Source: Aequoribacter fuscus (GTDB taxonomy: Bacteria > Pseudomonadota > Gammaproteobacteria > Pseudomonadales > Halieaceae). From it: a stretch of DNA of 64,000 nucleotides. Below the pieces are notes generated by a model. The model made no database searches. It was not told where the DNA came from and worked only from the letters and a program-made list of their open reading frames with translations. The position numbers and the translations under genes are program-made. The stretch spans positions 1,674,001-1,738,000 of the forward strand of contig NZ_CP036423.1 in the NCBI RefSeq assembly GCF_009910365.1, given 5' to 3'. Shown one piece after another: positions 46,997 to 55,956 of this stretch. The first letter of the stretch is position 1. The number at the start of each line of letters is the position of its first letter.

Positions 46997-47490
46997 GTAA
47001 ACCCATATCCTCAGCACTAAGCAGCCAGCCTTGGTATAAAGAGTTCTGGCCCTGGTTTATCATCGCCCTTCTGGGCACCGTGGTCACCGCGAGCTTGATC
47101 ACAGTATCGATCGCCTTTCGTCATGCCGATGATTTGGTCGTAGATGACTACTACAAAGTTGGTCTGGCCATCAATCAACGTTTGGAGCATCGCGAGGCAG
47201 CTCAACGACTAGGGATCCATATCACTCTTAGCTTGGCGGATGAACACGTTGTTCTCAGGACCCGGAATGTCGCACCAAGTTCCGAACTGACGCTTTTGCT
47301 GGCGCATCCCATGGAAGCCGACAAGGACTTTTCCTTGGCCTTGTTGCCCGGACCCGATGGCGTTTTCTTCGCCACTCTACCAACACAGATCTCACGCACT
47401 TGGCATTGGAGTGTTTCTGGCGCCGAGCCCGAGGTCTGGCTGGTGTCTGGAGTGATCGATGAGAAAGCTTTCAGTAATGGCGCCCCCTGA
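46993..47490 (+). CDS. ccoH: Cytochrome cbb3 oxidase assembly protein CcoH (FixH)
   Basis: A 165-aa single-pass membrane protein with the FixH pattern: PWFIIALLGTVVTASLITV-type helix (here WPWFIIALLG onward), DDLVVDDYYKVGLAINQ, and a periplasmic beta domain. Needed for stable oxidase assembly. Overlaps ccoG by 4 and ccoI by 32 bases. Confidence 0.92.
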   Translation: MSKPISSALSSQPWYKEFWPWFIIALLGTVVTASLITVSIAFRHADDLVVDDYYKVGLAINQRLEHREAAQRLGIHITLSLADEHVVLRTRNVAPSSELTLLLAHPMEADKDFSLALLPGPDGVFFATLPTQISRTWHWSVSGAEPEVWLVSGVIDEKAFSNGAP

Positions 47491-49957
47491 AATCATCTTG
47501 CCAAATGTAAAGGCAGGTACCCCCGGTTGCTTTCACTGTGGCGAGCCGATAGATGGACCCTCGACCTTTAGCAGTGTTATCGAGGGACGAGAGCGGCCGA
47601 TGTGTTGCGCTGGTTGCAAGGCGGTCGCTGACCTGATCGTCGAATCAGGCATGGCGCACTTCTACTCACAGCGAACACACTACGCAGAAACACCGCCTGA
47701 ACAATTGCTGAACCTGAGCTACGACTCGTACGACTTTAGCGAACTTGGCACATCAACGGGTGATCCGAGCACAACAGATACTCACACGGTTCAGCTGTTA
47801 ATCCAAGGAATGACCTGCGCAGCGTGTTCTTGGCTGGTTGAACGCCAAGCACTCAGAACCGTCGGTGTAAAAGCGGCGCGAGTAAGCTTGAGCGAATCAA
47901 CACTTAACGCAGAGGTCGATTCGAGTACCCCCCTAACCGAACTCATGCAGAGTATTGGCAAACTGGGGTATCGTGTTCAACCCTTCCAAAGCTCAGAAAG
48001 AACCAAGCTCCTGGGACTCGAAAACAAGCTCATGCTAAAACGTCTCGCCGTGGCCGGTCTTGGCATGATGCAGGTCGGCATGTTCGCTATCGCCCTCCAC
48101 GCCGGCGCAATACAAGGCATGGAAATCGAATATCAACAACTGATGCGCTGGGTCAGTTTACCTATCGCCCTGTTTGTTACGCTGTACAGTGGCGGGGCGT
48201 TTTTCCGATCTGCATGGTCTCATCTGAGACATGGCGCCGTGGTCATGGACCTACCCATCTCAATCGCGCTAGGCCTTGCCATAGCGGCGTCCATTTACGC
48301 CACTGTGACAGCAAGTGGCGAGGTGTATTTTGACTCTGTCGTTATGTTTGTTTTTTTTCTGCTGGTTGCACGCTATTTCGAGCACCGGAGCCGATTCGCG
48401 AGCAGCCTTAGCCTACAGAAAATACAGGACACCCTACCCCGCGTTGCCAATCGCTTATTTGAAAATACCCTTGAATACTGTTCGATCAGAGATCTTAAAT
48501 ACGGTGATCGAATACGGGTGTTTGCCGGAGATACCATACCCCTCGACGGAATTGTCGTAAGCGGTGACAGCGACATCGACGAAAGTACGTTCACGGGTGA
48601 GTCAGTGCCAAGGGCGGTTACAGCAAGCGATCACGTTTTCGCGGGAACGCTCAATCTCAAACAATCGATTGACCTAGAGGTCACCTCAGATCCCGACTCA
48701 ACCAAACTCAAAGCCCTCGAGAACGCGATAAGCTTCGCCGAGACCCAAAAGCCAAAAATCGCCCAACTAGCCGATCGTATTGCTGGCGTGTTTATCCTTG
48801 GGGTTCTTACTATTGCTAGCGCAACCGCCTATTACTGGTGGCAACATGAACCCGACAACGCCTTTTGGATTGCATTGTCGGTATTGGTCGTCAGTTGCCC
48901 CTGTGCCCTTGGTCTAGCGACACCGGCAGCACTAACTACCGCGGCGCAAAGTTTGCGTCAAGTGGGCGCCATCATCCGCGGTGACAATGCAATTGAGCAA
49001 CTCAGCCACATCGACACCGTGATCTTCGACAAAACAGGAACACTGACCGACGGTCAATTTGAGTGCGTCAAGACGCTCACTTTTGGCAAGCTCAAGGCGA
49101 GTGATTACTTCATTTTAGCGCAAGCTTTACAATCCCACAGTGCCCACCCCATTGCGAGCGCTTTTGCCGGCACAGTCAACTATGAACACGTCGATGAGAG
49201 CCTCAAAAGTGCTGTCAGCGCGCTGTTAGAATCCGACTCCGAGTGTAGACCACGACGTGAGGCGCAAGGGCTTAGTTTCATGCATAAAGGCCTGCGCTTA
49301 GAGATAGGTAACGCGGCATTTTTGACCCAAGCTAAACTCCCCTCGCCCTGGCCAACCGAACCTCTGCACTGGATCGGTCTCAGCATTGACAGCAATATTG
49401 TGGCTCTGTTCGGCTTACAGGACAAACTTCGATCTAATGCTAAAGCCCTGGTAGAGTATTACCGAGACGCAGGCATTCGCACACTACTGTTGACCGGTGA
49501 CGCCAGTGCCCATGCCCACAGCTTGGCAACAGCGTTACCCTTCGACGCCTGCGCCTTTGGATTAAGTCCGGAGCAAAAATTAGCGTACCTGAGTGATTTG
49601 CAGCACCAGGGCCGAAAGGTTTTGATGGTAGGAGACGGTATCAACGACGCAGCTGTGCTAGCGCAAGCGAATACTGGAATCGCAGTATCTCAAGCCACCG
49701 ACTTGGCCCGCGCAAAGGCCGATATTGTGGTGACCGACTCTGATTTAACACCGATCAAACTGGCTCATCGTCTCGCCTTACGAACACGAAAAATTATCCA
49801 ACAGAATCTGATTTGGGCCCTGGGCTACAACATTGTTGCCATCCCTCTCGCTTGCCTGGGACATATCCCACCGTGGCTAGCTGCGCTGGGCATGTCGCTC
49901 AGTTCGCTCATTGTTGTCTTCAATTCGCTGCGCCTAAAAAATCACCCTATGGCTTAG
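47459..49957 (+). CDS. ccoI: Copper-translocating P-type ATPase for cbb3 biogenesis
   Basis: An 832-aa P1B ATPase (CcoI/FixI/CopA2) that exports copper to the periplasm for the CuB site. The N-terminus has a cysteine-rich segment (CFHCGEP, CCAGCKAV) and a metal-binding domain GMTCAACSWLVE; the membrane ion path carries SCPCALGLATP, with phosphorylation site DKTGT, TGES and GDGINDAAVLAQA. ATG 47459 has GGAG six bases upstream and lies within ccoH; ATG 47477 is an alternative. Confidence 0.95.
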   Translation: MRKLSVMAPPEIILPNVKAGTPGCFHCGEPIDGPSTFSSVIEGRERPMCCAGCKAVADLIVESGMAHFYSQRTHYAETPPEQLLNLSYDSYDFSELGTSTGDPSTTDTHTVQLLIQGMTCAACSWLVERQALRTVGVKAARVSLSESTLNAEVDSSTPLTELMQSIGKLGYRVQPFQSSERTKLLGLENKLMLKRLAVAGLGMMQVGMFAIALHAGAIQGMEIEYQQLMRWVSLPIALFVTLYSGGAFFRSAWSHLRHGAVVMDLPISIALGLAIAASIYATVTASGEVYFDSVVMFVFFLLVARYFEHRSRFASSLSLQKIQDTLPRVANRLFENTLEYCSIRDLKYGDRIRVFAGDTIPLDGIVVSGDSDIDESTFTGESVPRAVTASDHVFAGTLNLKQSIDLEVTSDPDSTKLKALENAISFAETQKPKIAQLADRIAGVFILGVLTIASATAYYWWQHEPDNAFWIALSVLVVSCPCALGLATPAALTTAAQSLRQVGAIIRGDNAIEQLSHIDTVIFDKTGTLTDGQFECVKTLTFGKLKASDYFILAQALQSHSAHPIASAFAGTVNYEHVDESLKSAVSALLESDSECRPRREAQGLSFMHKGLRLEIGNAAFLTQAKLPSPWPTEPLHWIGLSIDSNIVALFGLQDKLRSNAKALVEYYRDAGIRTLLLTGDASAHAHSLATALPFDACAFGLSPEQKLAYLSDLQHQGRKVLMVGDGINDAAVLAQANTGIAVSQATDLARAKADIVVTDSDLTPIKLAHRLALRTRKIIQQNLIWALGYNIVAIPLACLGHIPPWLAALGMSLSSLIVVFNSLRLKNHPMA

Positions 49958-49967
49958 GTATGATCTT

Positions 49968-50135
49968 ATGTCGACTCTGTACTTTCTCATTCCAATCGCA
50001 CTAATCTTCTGCGTGGTGACGCTCAAACTCGTGCTGTGGGCCATTCAGTCCGGGCAATATAGCGACCTAGACCGCCATGCCAACATCATTTTTGAAGACG
50101 ACCATACGGATAACAAGGACACCAATGATCACTGA
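49968..50135 (+). CDS. ccoS: Cytochrome cbb3 oxidase maturation protein CcoS
   Basis: A 55-aa protein with one N-terminal helix (STLYFLIPIALIFCVVTLK) and the family's LVLWAIQSGQYSDLD motif. It is needed for cofactor insertion into CcoN. It starts 10 bases after ccoI and overlaps the next gene by 11 bases. Confidence 0.92.
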   Translation: MSTLYFLIPIALIFCVVTLKLVLWAIQSGQYSDLDRHANIIFEDDHTDNKDTNDH

Positions 50136-50784
50136 AGCCAACCTAGTAGCTGCGAGCCTGTTGGGGCTAGCCGGCGCCGGTCATTGTGTTGGTATGTGTG
50201 GGGGCATTGCCAGCGCTATCGGCATTGGATCTCGCAATCGTCGCAGTTTGATCCTAGCCTACCAAGCTGGTCGAGTTACCAGTTATGCAGCGCTAGGGTT
50301 CTTCTTAGGCGCAGCCGCTAGCATGCTCGATCTACCCGCTTGGCGCATGGGACTGCGTGTAATAGCGGCACTTATGTTGATCGCAATGGGGCTGTATACG
50401 GCGAATTGGTGGTTCGGACTGAAACATTTGGAGCGCCTTGGCGCGGTCGTCTGGAGGCCGATACAAAACGTAAGTCGTCCACTCCTACCCGCCAGACGAA
50501 TACCACAGGCGCTAGCACTTGGAGCCGCATGGGGATTTCTACCCTGTGGACTCATATACAGCGCTTTAGCCTGGGCATCTGCGCACGCAAATGCCAGAGA
50601 TTCTGCCGTGTTAATGCTATTTTTTGGTCTTGGGACCCTACCCGCCATGCTCACGGCTAGCCTTGGGGCCAACTGGGTTTCTCAATTCTTCAAGAAGCTT
50701 TGGGTAAGACAAGTTATTGGCGCGACCCTGTGCGCTTGGGGCATGCTAAATCTGGTCATGCTGCTGCGTCACAGCATGCATTAA
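50125..50784 (+). CDS. Sulfite exporter TauE/SafE (DsbD-2-like) membrane protein
   Basis: A 219-aa protein with about six helices and paired cysteine motifs GAGHCVGMCGGI and WGFLPCGLIYSAL, as in the DsbD transmembrane family (UreH/CcdA-like). Genes of this type often end ccoGHIS clusters, which suggests a part in copper or thiol handling during oxidase maturation; sulfite export is not supported by anything here. ATG 50125 (MITEANLV) overlaps ccoS; a longer reading lies inside ccoS. Confidence 0.82.
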   Translation: MITEANLVAASLLGLAGAGHCVGMCGGIASAIGIGSRNRRSLILAYQAGRVTSYAALGFFLGAAASMLDLPAWRMGLRVIAALMLIAMGLYTANWWFGLKHLERLGAVVWRPIQNVSRPLLPARRIPQALALGAAWGFLPCGLIYSALAWASAHANARDSAVLMLFFGLGTLPAMLTASLGANWVSQFFKKLWVRQVIGATLCAWGMLNLVMLLRHSMH

Positions 50785-50807
50785 AAAAAGCCCCGCTAGT
50801 GCGGGGC
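50783..50807 (-). terminator. Intrinsic terminator of ompW
   Basis: On the minus strand GCCCCGC, loop ACTA, GCGGGGC, then TTTTTTT (50789-50783), 33 bases after the ompW stop. Strong GC stem with an immediate T-run. It does not look functional for the plus strand. Confidence 0.9.
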
Positions 50808-50840
50808 GAAGCAGTGGTGTTGGGGACACCACGTAGCGAC

Positions 50841-51533
50841 TTAAAACCGGTAAGCAATACCGATGTTGTAGACCATGGGGTCTAATTCGACGTCAAATTT
50901 TACCGTACCCACATCCGTCTTAACCTTGGCCGTTGTATCGATATCTACCCACCAAACGCCAAAATTTACGGACCACTGATCATTCAAGGGAATATCAACA
51001 CCTGCTTGAGCTGCCAACCCAAAAGAATCTTCGAGCTGCAAACCGACTCGGTTGGCACCCAGCAACGCACCTAGGGTATCGGCTAATTCTTGTGAGGGGT
51101 CCTCACTAAAGAACGCGGTATAATTAAGACCCAAGCCCAGGTAAGGCTGCCAACCTTGACTACCACCGCGCGGATACCACTGCAAACTGACTGTTGGTGG
51201 CAAGTGCTTCGTGTCGCCAGCGGGTATATTTGCACCGTTAAGCTGAATATTATGGCTAAAAGGCGTGGCCGCCAGCACCTCAAGACCTAAACTGTCGCTC
51301 ACCATGTAAATACCCATAAGCGACAGCTGGGTGTCGTTATCGACCGAGACACCCGGCAACACGGTAGCCGGGGCAGTGGGAAGAACCACGGAGTCACTTT
51401 TCTCATCAGGGGCAACGGTTGCGGCACCTGCACGGACTATCCAGTCACCCGCTTCATAGGCATTGACATTGCCCGTCGCCATTGCCAGACCAGCTGCTGC
51501 CAACAGAGGTGAGATCCAAGCTCGCTTCTTCAT
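50841..51533 (-). CDS. ompW: Outer membrane protein OmpW
   Basis: A 230-aa eight-stranded barrel of the OmpW family. A signal peptide (MKKRAWISPLLAAAGLAMA, cleaved near NAYEAG) precedes YEAGDWIVRAGA and family segments TVSLQWYPRG, YLGLGLNYTAFF and a final YNIGIAYRF with terminal Phe. ATG 51533 has AAGGAG upstream. OmpW is thought to pass small hydrophobic molecules and is FNR-controlled in E. coli; an FNR box lies at the right distance here. Confidence 0.93.
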   Translation of the reverse strand: MKKRAWISPLLAAAGLAMATGNVNAYEAGDWIVRAGAATVAPDEKSDSVVLPTAPATVLPGVSVDNDTQLSLMGIYMVSDSLGLEVLAATPFSHNIQLNGANIPAGDTKHLPPTVSLQWYPRGGSQGWQPYLGLGLNYTAFFSEDPSQELADTLGALLGANRVGLQLEDSFGLAAQAGVDIPLNDQWSVNFGVWWVDIDTTAKVKTDVGTVKFDVELDPMVYNIGIAYRF

Positions 51534-51588
51534 AACCACTCCTTCTCTAAGTCTTCGGATATTGGACGATTTAATCATCCATGGGATC

Positions 51589-51629
51589 ATCTTAATGCGT
51601 TGAAGAATTCGGATATTGATCAGGGTCAA
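51589..51629 (-). promoter_or_regulatory. FNR-dependent class II promoter of ompW
   Basis: FNR box TTGAT-CAGG-GTCAA at 51616-51629 and, on the minus strand, a TAAGAT -10 at 51594-51589. The box centre falls about 41 bases before the predicted start, leaving a leader of about 50 bases. Confidence 0.65.
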
Positions 51630-51666
51630 ACTCTTAAAGATGCGCAAGACTCTGGGGTTTCGATTA

Positions 51667-51680
51667 TTGACGCACATCAA
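51667..51680. promoter_or_regulatory. Second FNR-type box between ompW and sthA
   Basis: TTGAC-GCAC-ATCAA, 51 bases from the first box. It could act as an upstream site for ompW or influence sthA, whose start is about 100 bases to the right; no clear -10 for sthA is placed for class II activation. The rest of the 248-base gap shows no gene. Confidence 0.5.
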
Positions 51681-51781
51681 GATCAGGTAGAGCGCAGATA
51701 ACGACGACTCGACTTTTGGCGCATTGTTCGCGACTGAAAGAGTGTTTAAACTTACGCTTTCACTACAAAGTTGTATAAGTC

Positions 51782-53176
51782 ATGCCAAAAACAGGGTTTG
51801 ATCTGGTTGTGATCGGCAGCGGGCCTGCGGGTGAATCGGCAGCACTCAATGCTGCGAAGCAACAGAAAAAAGTCGCAGTCATCGAGGTCAACACTCAAGT
51901 TGGCGGGGCGTGCACGCACAAAGGCACTATTCCCTCGAAAGCCTTGCGGCACACCGTGAAGCAGCTCATGCGTTTCAATAACGGAACCTTATTTCGTGAG
52001 ATAGGCCACAGTCGGCAAATTCCTTACCCTACCGTTCTGAAACACGCAATTTCGGTGGTCGAGCAACAGGTCGATATGCGAAGCAAATTCTATGGCCGTA
52101 ACAATATCGCCGTATACAAAGGCCGCGCTAAGTTTATCAACGATCACAATCTATCGGTAACCAGAGCTGATGGCTCGGTCGAAGAATTGCATTCTCAAGA
52201 ATTCGTGATTGCGACAGGTAGCCGTCCTTATCACCCGCCCGATGTGCCCTTCGAACATTCTCGAGTCTACGATAGCGACACCATCTTAAGCCTGGAACAT
52301 ACCCCTCGTAAGCTCATTATTTACGGAGCGGGCGTGATTGGCTGCGAATACGCGTCGATTTTTAGCGGCTTAGGTATCAAGGTCGAACTGATCAACAGTT
52401 TCGAAAATCTCTTGGCGTTTCTTGATGATGAAATATCCGTCGCTCTCGACTACCACCTGCGGGAGTCTGGCGTTATGGTCCGCCATCGCGAGGTGTATGA
52501 GCGAGTAGAAGCCAATCAAGAAGGCATTTCACTGCATTTGCAGTCCGGAAAAATCATTCGTGGTGATGCATTGCTGTGGTGTAACGGCAGAAGTGGCAAC
52601 ACACAAAATTTGGGACTAGAGAACATAGGCTTAAGCAGCGATGGGCGCGGCCAGATCAAAGTGAACCAGCGCTACCAAACCGATGTACCGAATATTTATG
52701 CCGTTGGCGATGTTATTGGCTCACCCAGTCTGGCGAGCGCAGCTTATGACCAGGGTCGTGCCGCCGCCTCCTCCAATGACAAAGACGTTCGTTTTGTCGA
52801 CGATGTCCCGACCGGAATTTATACAATACCCGAGATCAGCTCAGTCGGACGTACCGAACGAGAACTCACCGACAATAAAATACCTTTCGAGGTGGGCCGT
52901 GCCTTTTTCAAAGATACGGCCCGAGGGCAAATCTCGGGCGAAGGTACAGGAATGTTAAAAATACTGTTTTGTCCAAGCACGCTCAGGATTTTAGGCATTC
53001 ACTGTTTTGGCGCCGAAGCGACCGAGATTATTCATATCGGCCAAGCGATCATGAAACAACCTGACACCGCGAACACCATCCGCTATTTTGTCGAAACGAC
53101 ATTTAATTACCCGACGATGGCCGAAGCTTATCGCATTGCTGCTTTAAACGGCTTGAATAGACTCTCCGGCTACTAG
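51782..53176 (+). CDS. sthA: Soluble pyridine nucleotide transhydrogenase
   Basis: A 464-aa FAD flavoprotein that converts NADPH + NAD+ to NADP+ + NADH. It has the FAD motif [16 protein letters not shown], the NAD(P) motif [13 protein letters not shown] and a C-terminal dimer domain. [17 protein letters not shown] has a Thr where lipoamide dehydrogenases have the second redox cysteine, which identifies SthA. No clear Shine-Dalgarno. One base separates it from the protease gene. Confidence 0.95.
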   Translation: MPKTGFDLVVIGSGPAGESAALNAAKQQKKVAVIEVNTQVGGACTHKGTIPSKALRHTVKQLMRFNNGTLFREIGHSRQIPYPTVLKHAISVVEQQVDMRSKFYGRNNIAVYKGRAKFINDHNLSVTRADGSVEELHSQEFVIATGSRPYHPPDVPFEHSRVYDSDTILSLEHTPRKLIIYGAGVIGCEYASIFSGLGIKVELINSFENLLAFLDDEISVALDYHLRESGVMVRHREVYERVEANQEGISLHLQSGKIIRGDALLWCNGRSGNTQNLGLENIGLSSDGRGQIKVNQRYQTDVPNIYAVGDVIGSPSLASAAYDQGRAAASSNDKDVRFVDDVPTGIYTIPEISSVGRTERELTDNKIPFEVGRAFFKDTARGQISGEGTGMLKILFCPSTLRILGIHCFGAEATEIIHIGQAIMKQPDTANTIRYFVETTFNYPTMAEAYRIAALNGLNRLSGY

Positions 53177-53177
53177 C

Positions 53178-53903
53178 GTGTTTCGCCCCCGGAAAGGTCT
53201 GCTCTGCACTTTGCTAATGGTGGAGCTGAGTTTTGCAAGCGAGGTCGAATTCCCGCGTGAGCGCTTCGACGCGCAGGCACCTAAATGGATGGAGAACGTC
53301 GCTAACCTTGAAGTGCCGGCCATAAAATACGAGCAAGGCCGCGCGCGGCACTACACCGAGTACTGTAGCGGCACCTTACTCAAAAATGCCAAGACGTCGC
53401 AGCCCAGGTTTGTGATCAGCGCTTGGCATTGCGTTGAACATTACCAAGACTTGAGTCGAGACCTTACGGTCTACTTTCCGCACGCTCAATCGCACCACAA
53501 GGTCTACACTGCGCGCTTAGTTGATAGCGGCGGCAGCATTTCCAGCGACTGGGCTTTGCTAAAACTCAGCGACGCTCCCAGTTCAGAACAGCTGGCGGGT
53601 CTCGCTTTAATGACGACTGACAAAAACCAGCCCGCAACCGCTGCGGGGTTTGCGCTCGCCTTAGAGAACGGCCGCCAGCGTCTCTCATTTGATGATTCCT
53701 GTGAGGCAAATGGCGAAAACGAATGGATACTGTGCACCACCTCTAAAGGCGCCTCTGGTGGTCCGATCGTGCAAATCCATCAGTCGGTGGCGGGTATCGT
53801 CGGCGTGATATCACAGGGCGACAGCCAAGCTTTTACGATAAGCTTCCCCAGTGCGAGACTACCCCAACGCTGGAGAGGCGCCTTCGGGGCACACCTACTC
53901 TGA
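53178..53903 (+). CDS. Secreted trypsin-like serine protease
   Basis: A 241-aa S1-family protein. A signal peptide ([13 protein letters not shown]) precedes a chymotrypsin fold with the triad His in SAWHCVEH, Asp in SSDWALLKL and Ser in KGASGGPIV. Four cysteines, CSGTLL/WHC and DSC/ILC, are placed for two disulfides. The start is GTG 53178, one base after sthA; the only early ATG would cut the signal peptide. Its 3' end overlaps the convergent trhO gene by 9 bases. Target unknown. Confidence 0.85.
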   Translation: MFRPRKGLLCTLLMVELSFASEVEFPRERFDAQAPKWMENVANLEVPAIKYEQGRARHYTEYCSGTLLKNAKTSQPRFVISAWHCVEHYQDLSRDLTVYFPHAQSHHKVYTARLVDSGGSISSDWALLKLSDAPSSEQLAGLALMTTDKNQPATAAGFALALENGRQRLSFDDSCEANGENEWILCTTSKGASGGPIVQIHQSVAGIVGVISQGDSQAFTISFPSARLPQRWRGAFGAHLL

Positions 53904-54872
53904 GACCACCTTGCCGTGACGCTGCCGATCAGGCGGCGCGGCACCGATATGTTGCTCTTTACGCAAGGCCGCCAATTCGATTTGCTTCTGTCGCTCCGCA
54001 AACCTCAGCTTTTGATCTTCGGTTAACTGATCATAACAGCGCGGGCAACAAACCCCTTTTTGATAGCGAAAATCGAGCTTTTGGTCTTCAGTGATCGGGT
54101 GGCGACAACCGTGACATTGATCGTACTGTCCTTTTTCGAGGCGGTGGTTGACCGACACCCGATTGTCAAAGACGAAACATTCACCCTGCCATTTGGACTC
54201 GGTCTCTGGCACTTCCTCAAGATATTTAAGAATGCCACCCTTCAAGTGGTAAACCTCGTCGAACCCCTGTTCAAGCATGTAGGCCGTCGCTTTCTCGCAT
54301 CGAATGCCACCCGTACAAAACATCGCGACCTTTTTGTGTTTAGCGGGGTCCATGTTTTTTTCAACGTACGCAGGAAATTCTCTAAAGGTCGTAGTCTTAG
54401 GATCAAGTGCCCCCTCGAACGTCCCAATCTCAAATTCGTAATCGTTGCGAGTATCCACCAGCACCACATCGGGATCAGAAATGAGTTCATTCCAATCCTT
54501 AGGCTCGACGTAGCGCCCCACCACTACGTTGGGATCAACACCCTCAACCCCCATGGTTACGATTTCTTTTTTAAGCTTCACCTTCATCCGATAAAAAGGC
54601 TTTTCTTGATAATGAGATTCTTTGTGCTCTAGCGCCTCAAGCCCGGGTAAAGCTCGCAAATAATTCAGCAGTTGATCTATTCCCTCTCGAGAACCAGATA
54701 CCGTGCCGTTGATACCCTCACGCGCAAGTAGTAGGGTCCCCTTTATGCCCAAGCTGAGGCAGGTTTCGAGTATCGGCTCACGTAAGGCCTGATAATTGGA
54801 CAAACTCACAAAACGATACATGGCAGCGACGACAATGTCGTCCGCCTGCTCGCGTCCTGGATCTTGTGTCAT
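53895..54872 (-). CDS. trhO: tRNA uridine(34) hydroxylase (rhodanese family)
   Basis: A 325-aa TrhO (YceA), which hydroxylates U34 of tRNAs to ho5U using oxygen. An acylphosphatase-like N-terminal domain ([17 protein letters not shown]) is followed by a rhodanese domain with active-site Cys in [10 protein letters not shown] and a C-terminal cysteine-rich region (CHGC, CCPRC). ATG 54872 has GGAGGTGG upstream and overlaps the bolA stop as ATGA. Confidence 0.94.
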   Translation of the reverse strand: MTQDPGREQADDIVVAAMYRFVSLSNYQALREPILETCLSLGIKGTLLLAREGINGTVSGSREGIDQLLNYLRALPGLEALEHKESHYQEKPFYRMKVKLKKEIVTMGVEGVDPNVVVGRYVEPKDWNELISDPDVVLVDTRNDYEFEIGTFEGALDPKTTTFREFPAYVEKNMDPAKHKKVAMFCTGGIRCEKATAYMLEQGFDEVYHLKGGILKYLEEVPETESKWQGECFVFDNRVSVNHRLEKGQYDQCHGCRHPITEDQKLDFRYQKGVCCPRCYDQLTEDQKLRFAERQKQIELAALRKEQHIGAAPPDRQRHGKVVSE

Positions 54873-55180
54873 CGACCACCTCCTAAACACTCTGGTGACA
54901 TTGGACTTTGCTGGTTGCGCTCACGCCACTGCTCTGGTGTGTACAAGTGTAACGCGAGAGCGTGTACCGGCCCGTCAAGCAAGTCAGACACCAAACCATA
55001 GACCGCTTGGTGCCTTTTTACACGGGGCATAGACTCAAACTCTTCGGCAACCACAGTCATGCCAAAATGTGTCTCGGAACCCTCAGGCACATTATGTTTA
55101 TAACTCTCGTTTTCTAATAACACCAGCGCTTGCGGAAACGCGTCGCTCACGCGCGACCGAAGTGTAGCCTCTATCGTCAT
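54869..55180 (-). CDS. bolA: BolA family protein
   Basis: A 103-aa BolA-like protein; members bind [2Fe-2S] clusters with monothiol glutaredoxins. It has the class I pattern with [24 protein letters not shown], split here as SETHFGM and [13 protein letters not shown], where the late histidine is a cluster ligand. ATG 55180 (MTIEATLR) follows AAAGGG; a TATACT -10 lies at 55212-55207. First gene of the bolA-trhO pair. Confidence 0.92.
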   Translation of the reverse strand: MTIEATLRSRVSDAFPQALVLLENESYKHNVPEGSETHFGMTVVAEEFESMPRVKRHQAVYGLVSDLLDGPVHALALHLYTPEQWRERNQQSPMSPECLGGGR

Positions 55181-55326
55181 GAATAGACCCTTTCGAAAAA
55201 ACGCAAAGTATACCCGATACAGCAAAGTCTAGGAGAACACAATCTGTCACAATTCAGTTGAAACCCCGCCACAAGTTCTCTAGTCTTTCCCTAATTCAAT
55301 CCAGTCACGTGGTATCAAAGCACGCC

Positions 55327-55956
55327 ATGACAGAATTCGACGTTTATTTTGACGGGCAGTGCCTGCCAGGTTTTGAGCAGCAAGAGGTTCGCGAGAATCT
55401 CCAAGAACTGTTCAAAGCCAATAACGCCATTCTGGATTTACTGTTCTCAGGTAAAGAGCAAAAGGTTAAAGGGGGTCTCAACGAGGCGGGCGCCAAACGC
55501 TACGCCAGCGCGTTGCGTAAAGCTGGCGCCAAACCTTTAGTTCGTAAAAGAGCCGTTGTTCAATCGTCGCGCACAAGCAGCGACCCCCGTACCTTTCAGC
55601 GCCCCATAAACTCCGGAGCATTCGATTTAAGTCCCCCAGGGAGCCTAATTCTCCGCCCCGAAGAGAGACCGAAAGTCGCTGCTGTTCGGGTGAATACGGA
55701 GCATCTCAATGCCCTCGAACCCGGCGTCTACAACGCGCCACCAGAACCTCAAACTGGGGAAGTACCCAATACTAACCACCTGCGTATTAGCAACAACTCC
55801 GAGCCCATGGGACGGGTCATTTTACCTGCAAAACGCTTCGATCTTAGCGCCTATCAGCTAGCCGAGGAAGGTCACGATTTATCAGAGTTTGCGCGTCCCT
55901 CACTGCCTACCGTCGAGCCTATGCTTGAGCTCGATCTGGCGCCAATGATCGAGTAG
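55327..55956 (+). CDS. Uncharacterised protein with N-terminal repeat-like domain and disordered tail
   Basis: A 209-aa soluble protein. Residues 1-70 form a compact pattern (FDVYFDGQCLPGFEQ, LQELFKANNAILDLLFSG, VKGGLNEAGAKRYASALRKAGA) like a small alpha/beta domain I associate with many proteobacterial membrane or zinc-ribbon proteins, but I cannot name it. The rest is proline- and asparagine-rich with no predicted fold. There is no signal peptide or membrane segment. ATG 55327 is the only ATG before the domain; an in-frame TTG at 55258 is less likely. Its last 38 bases are antisense to the end of the histidine kinase gene. Confidence 0.65.
   Translation: MTEFDVYFDGQCLPGFEQQEVRENLQELFKANNAILDLLFSGKEQKVKGGLNEAGAKRYASALRKAGAKPLVRKRAVVQSSRTSSDPRTFQRPINSGAFDLSPPGSLILRPEERPKVAAVRVNTEHLNALEPGVYNAPPEPQTGEVPNTNHLRISNNSEPMGRVILPAKRFDLSAYQLAEEGHDLSEFARPSLPTVEPMLELDLAPMIE

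Noticed and set aside
54060-54632. A 190-codon plus-strand reading opposite trhO
   Set aside because: The coding frame of trhO is intact with all family motifs; this reading shows no motif and no start signal.
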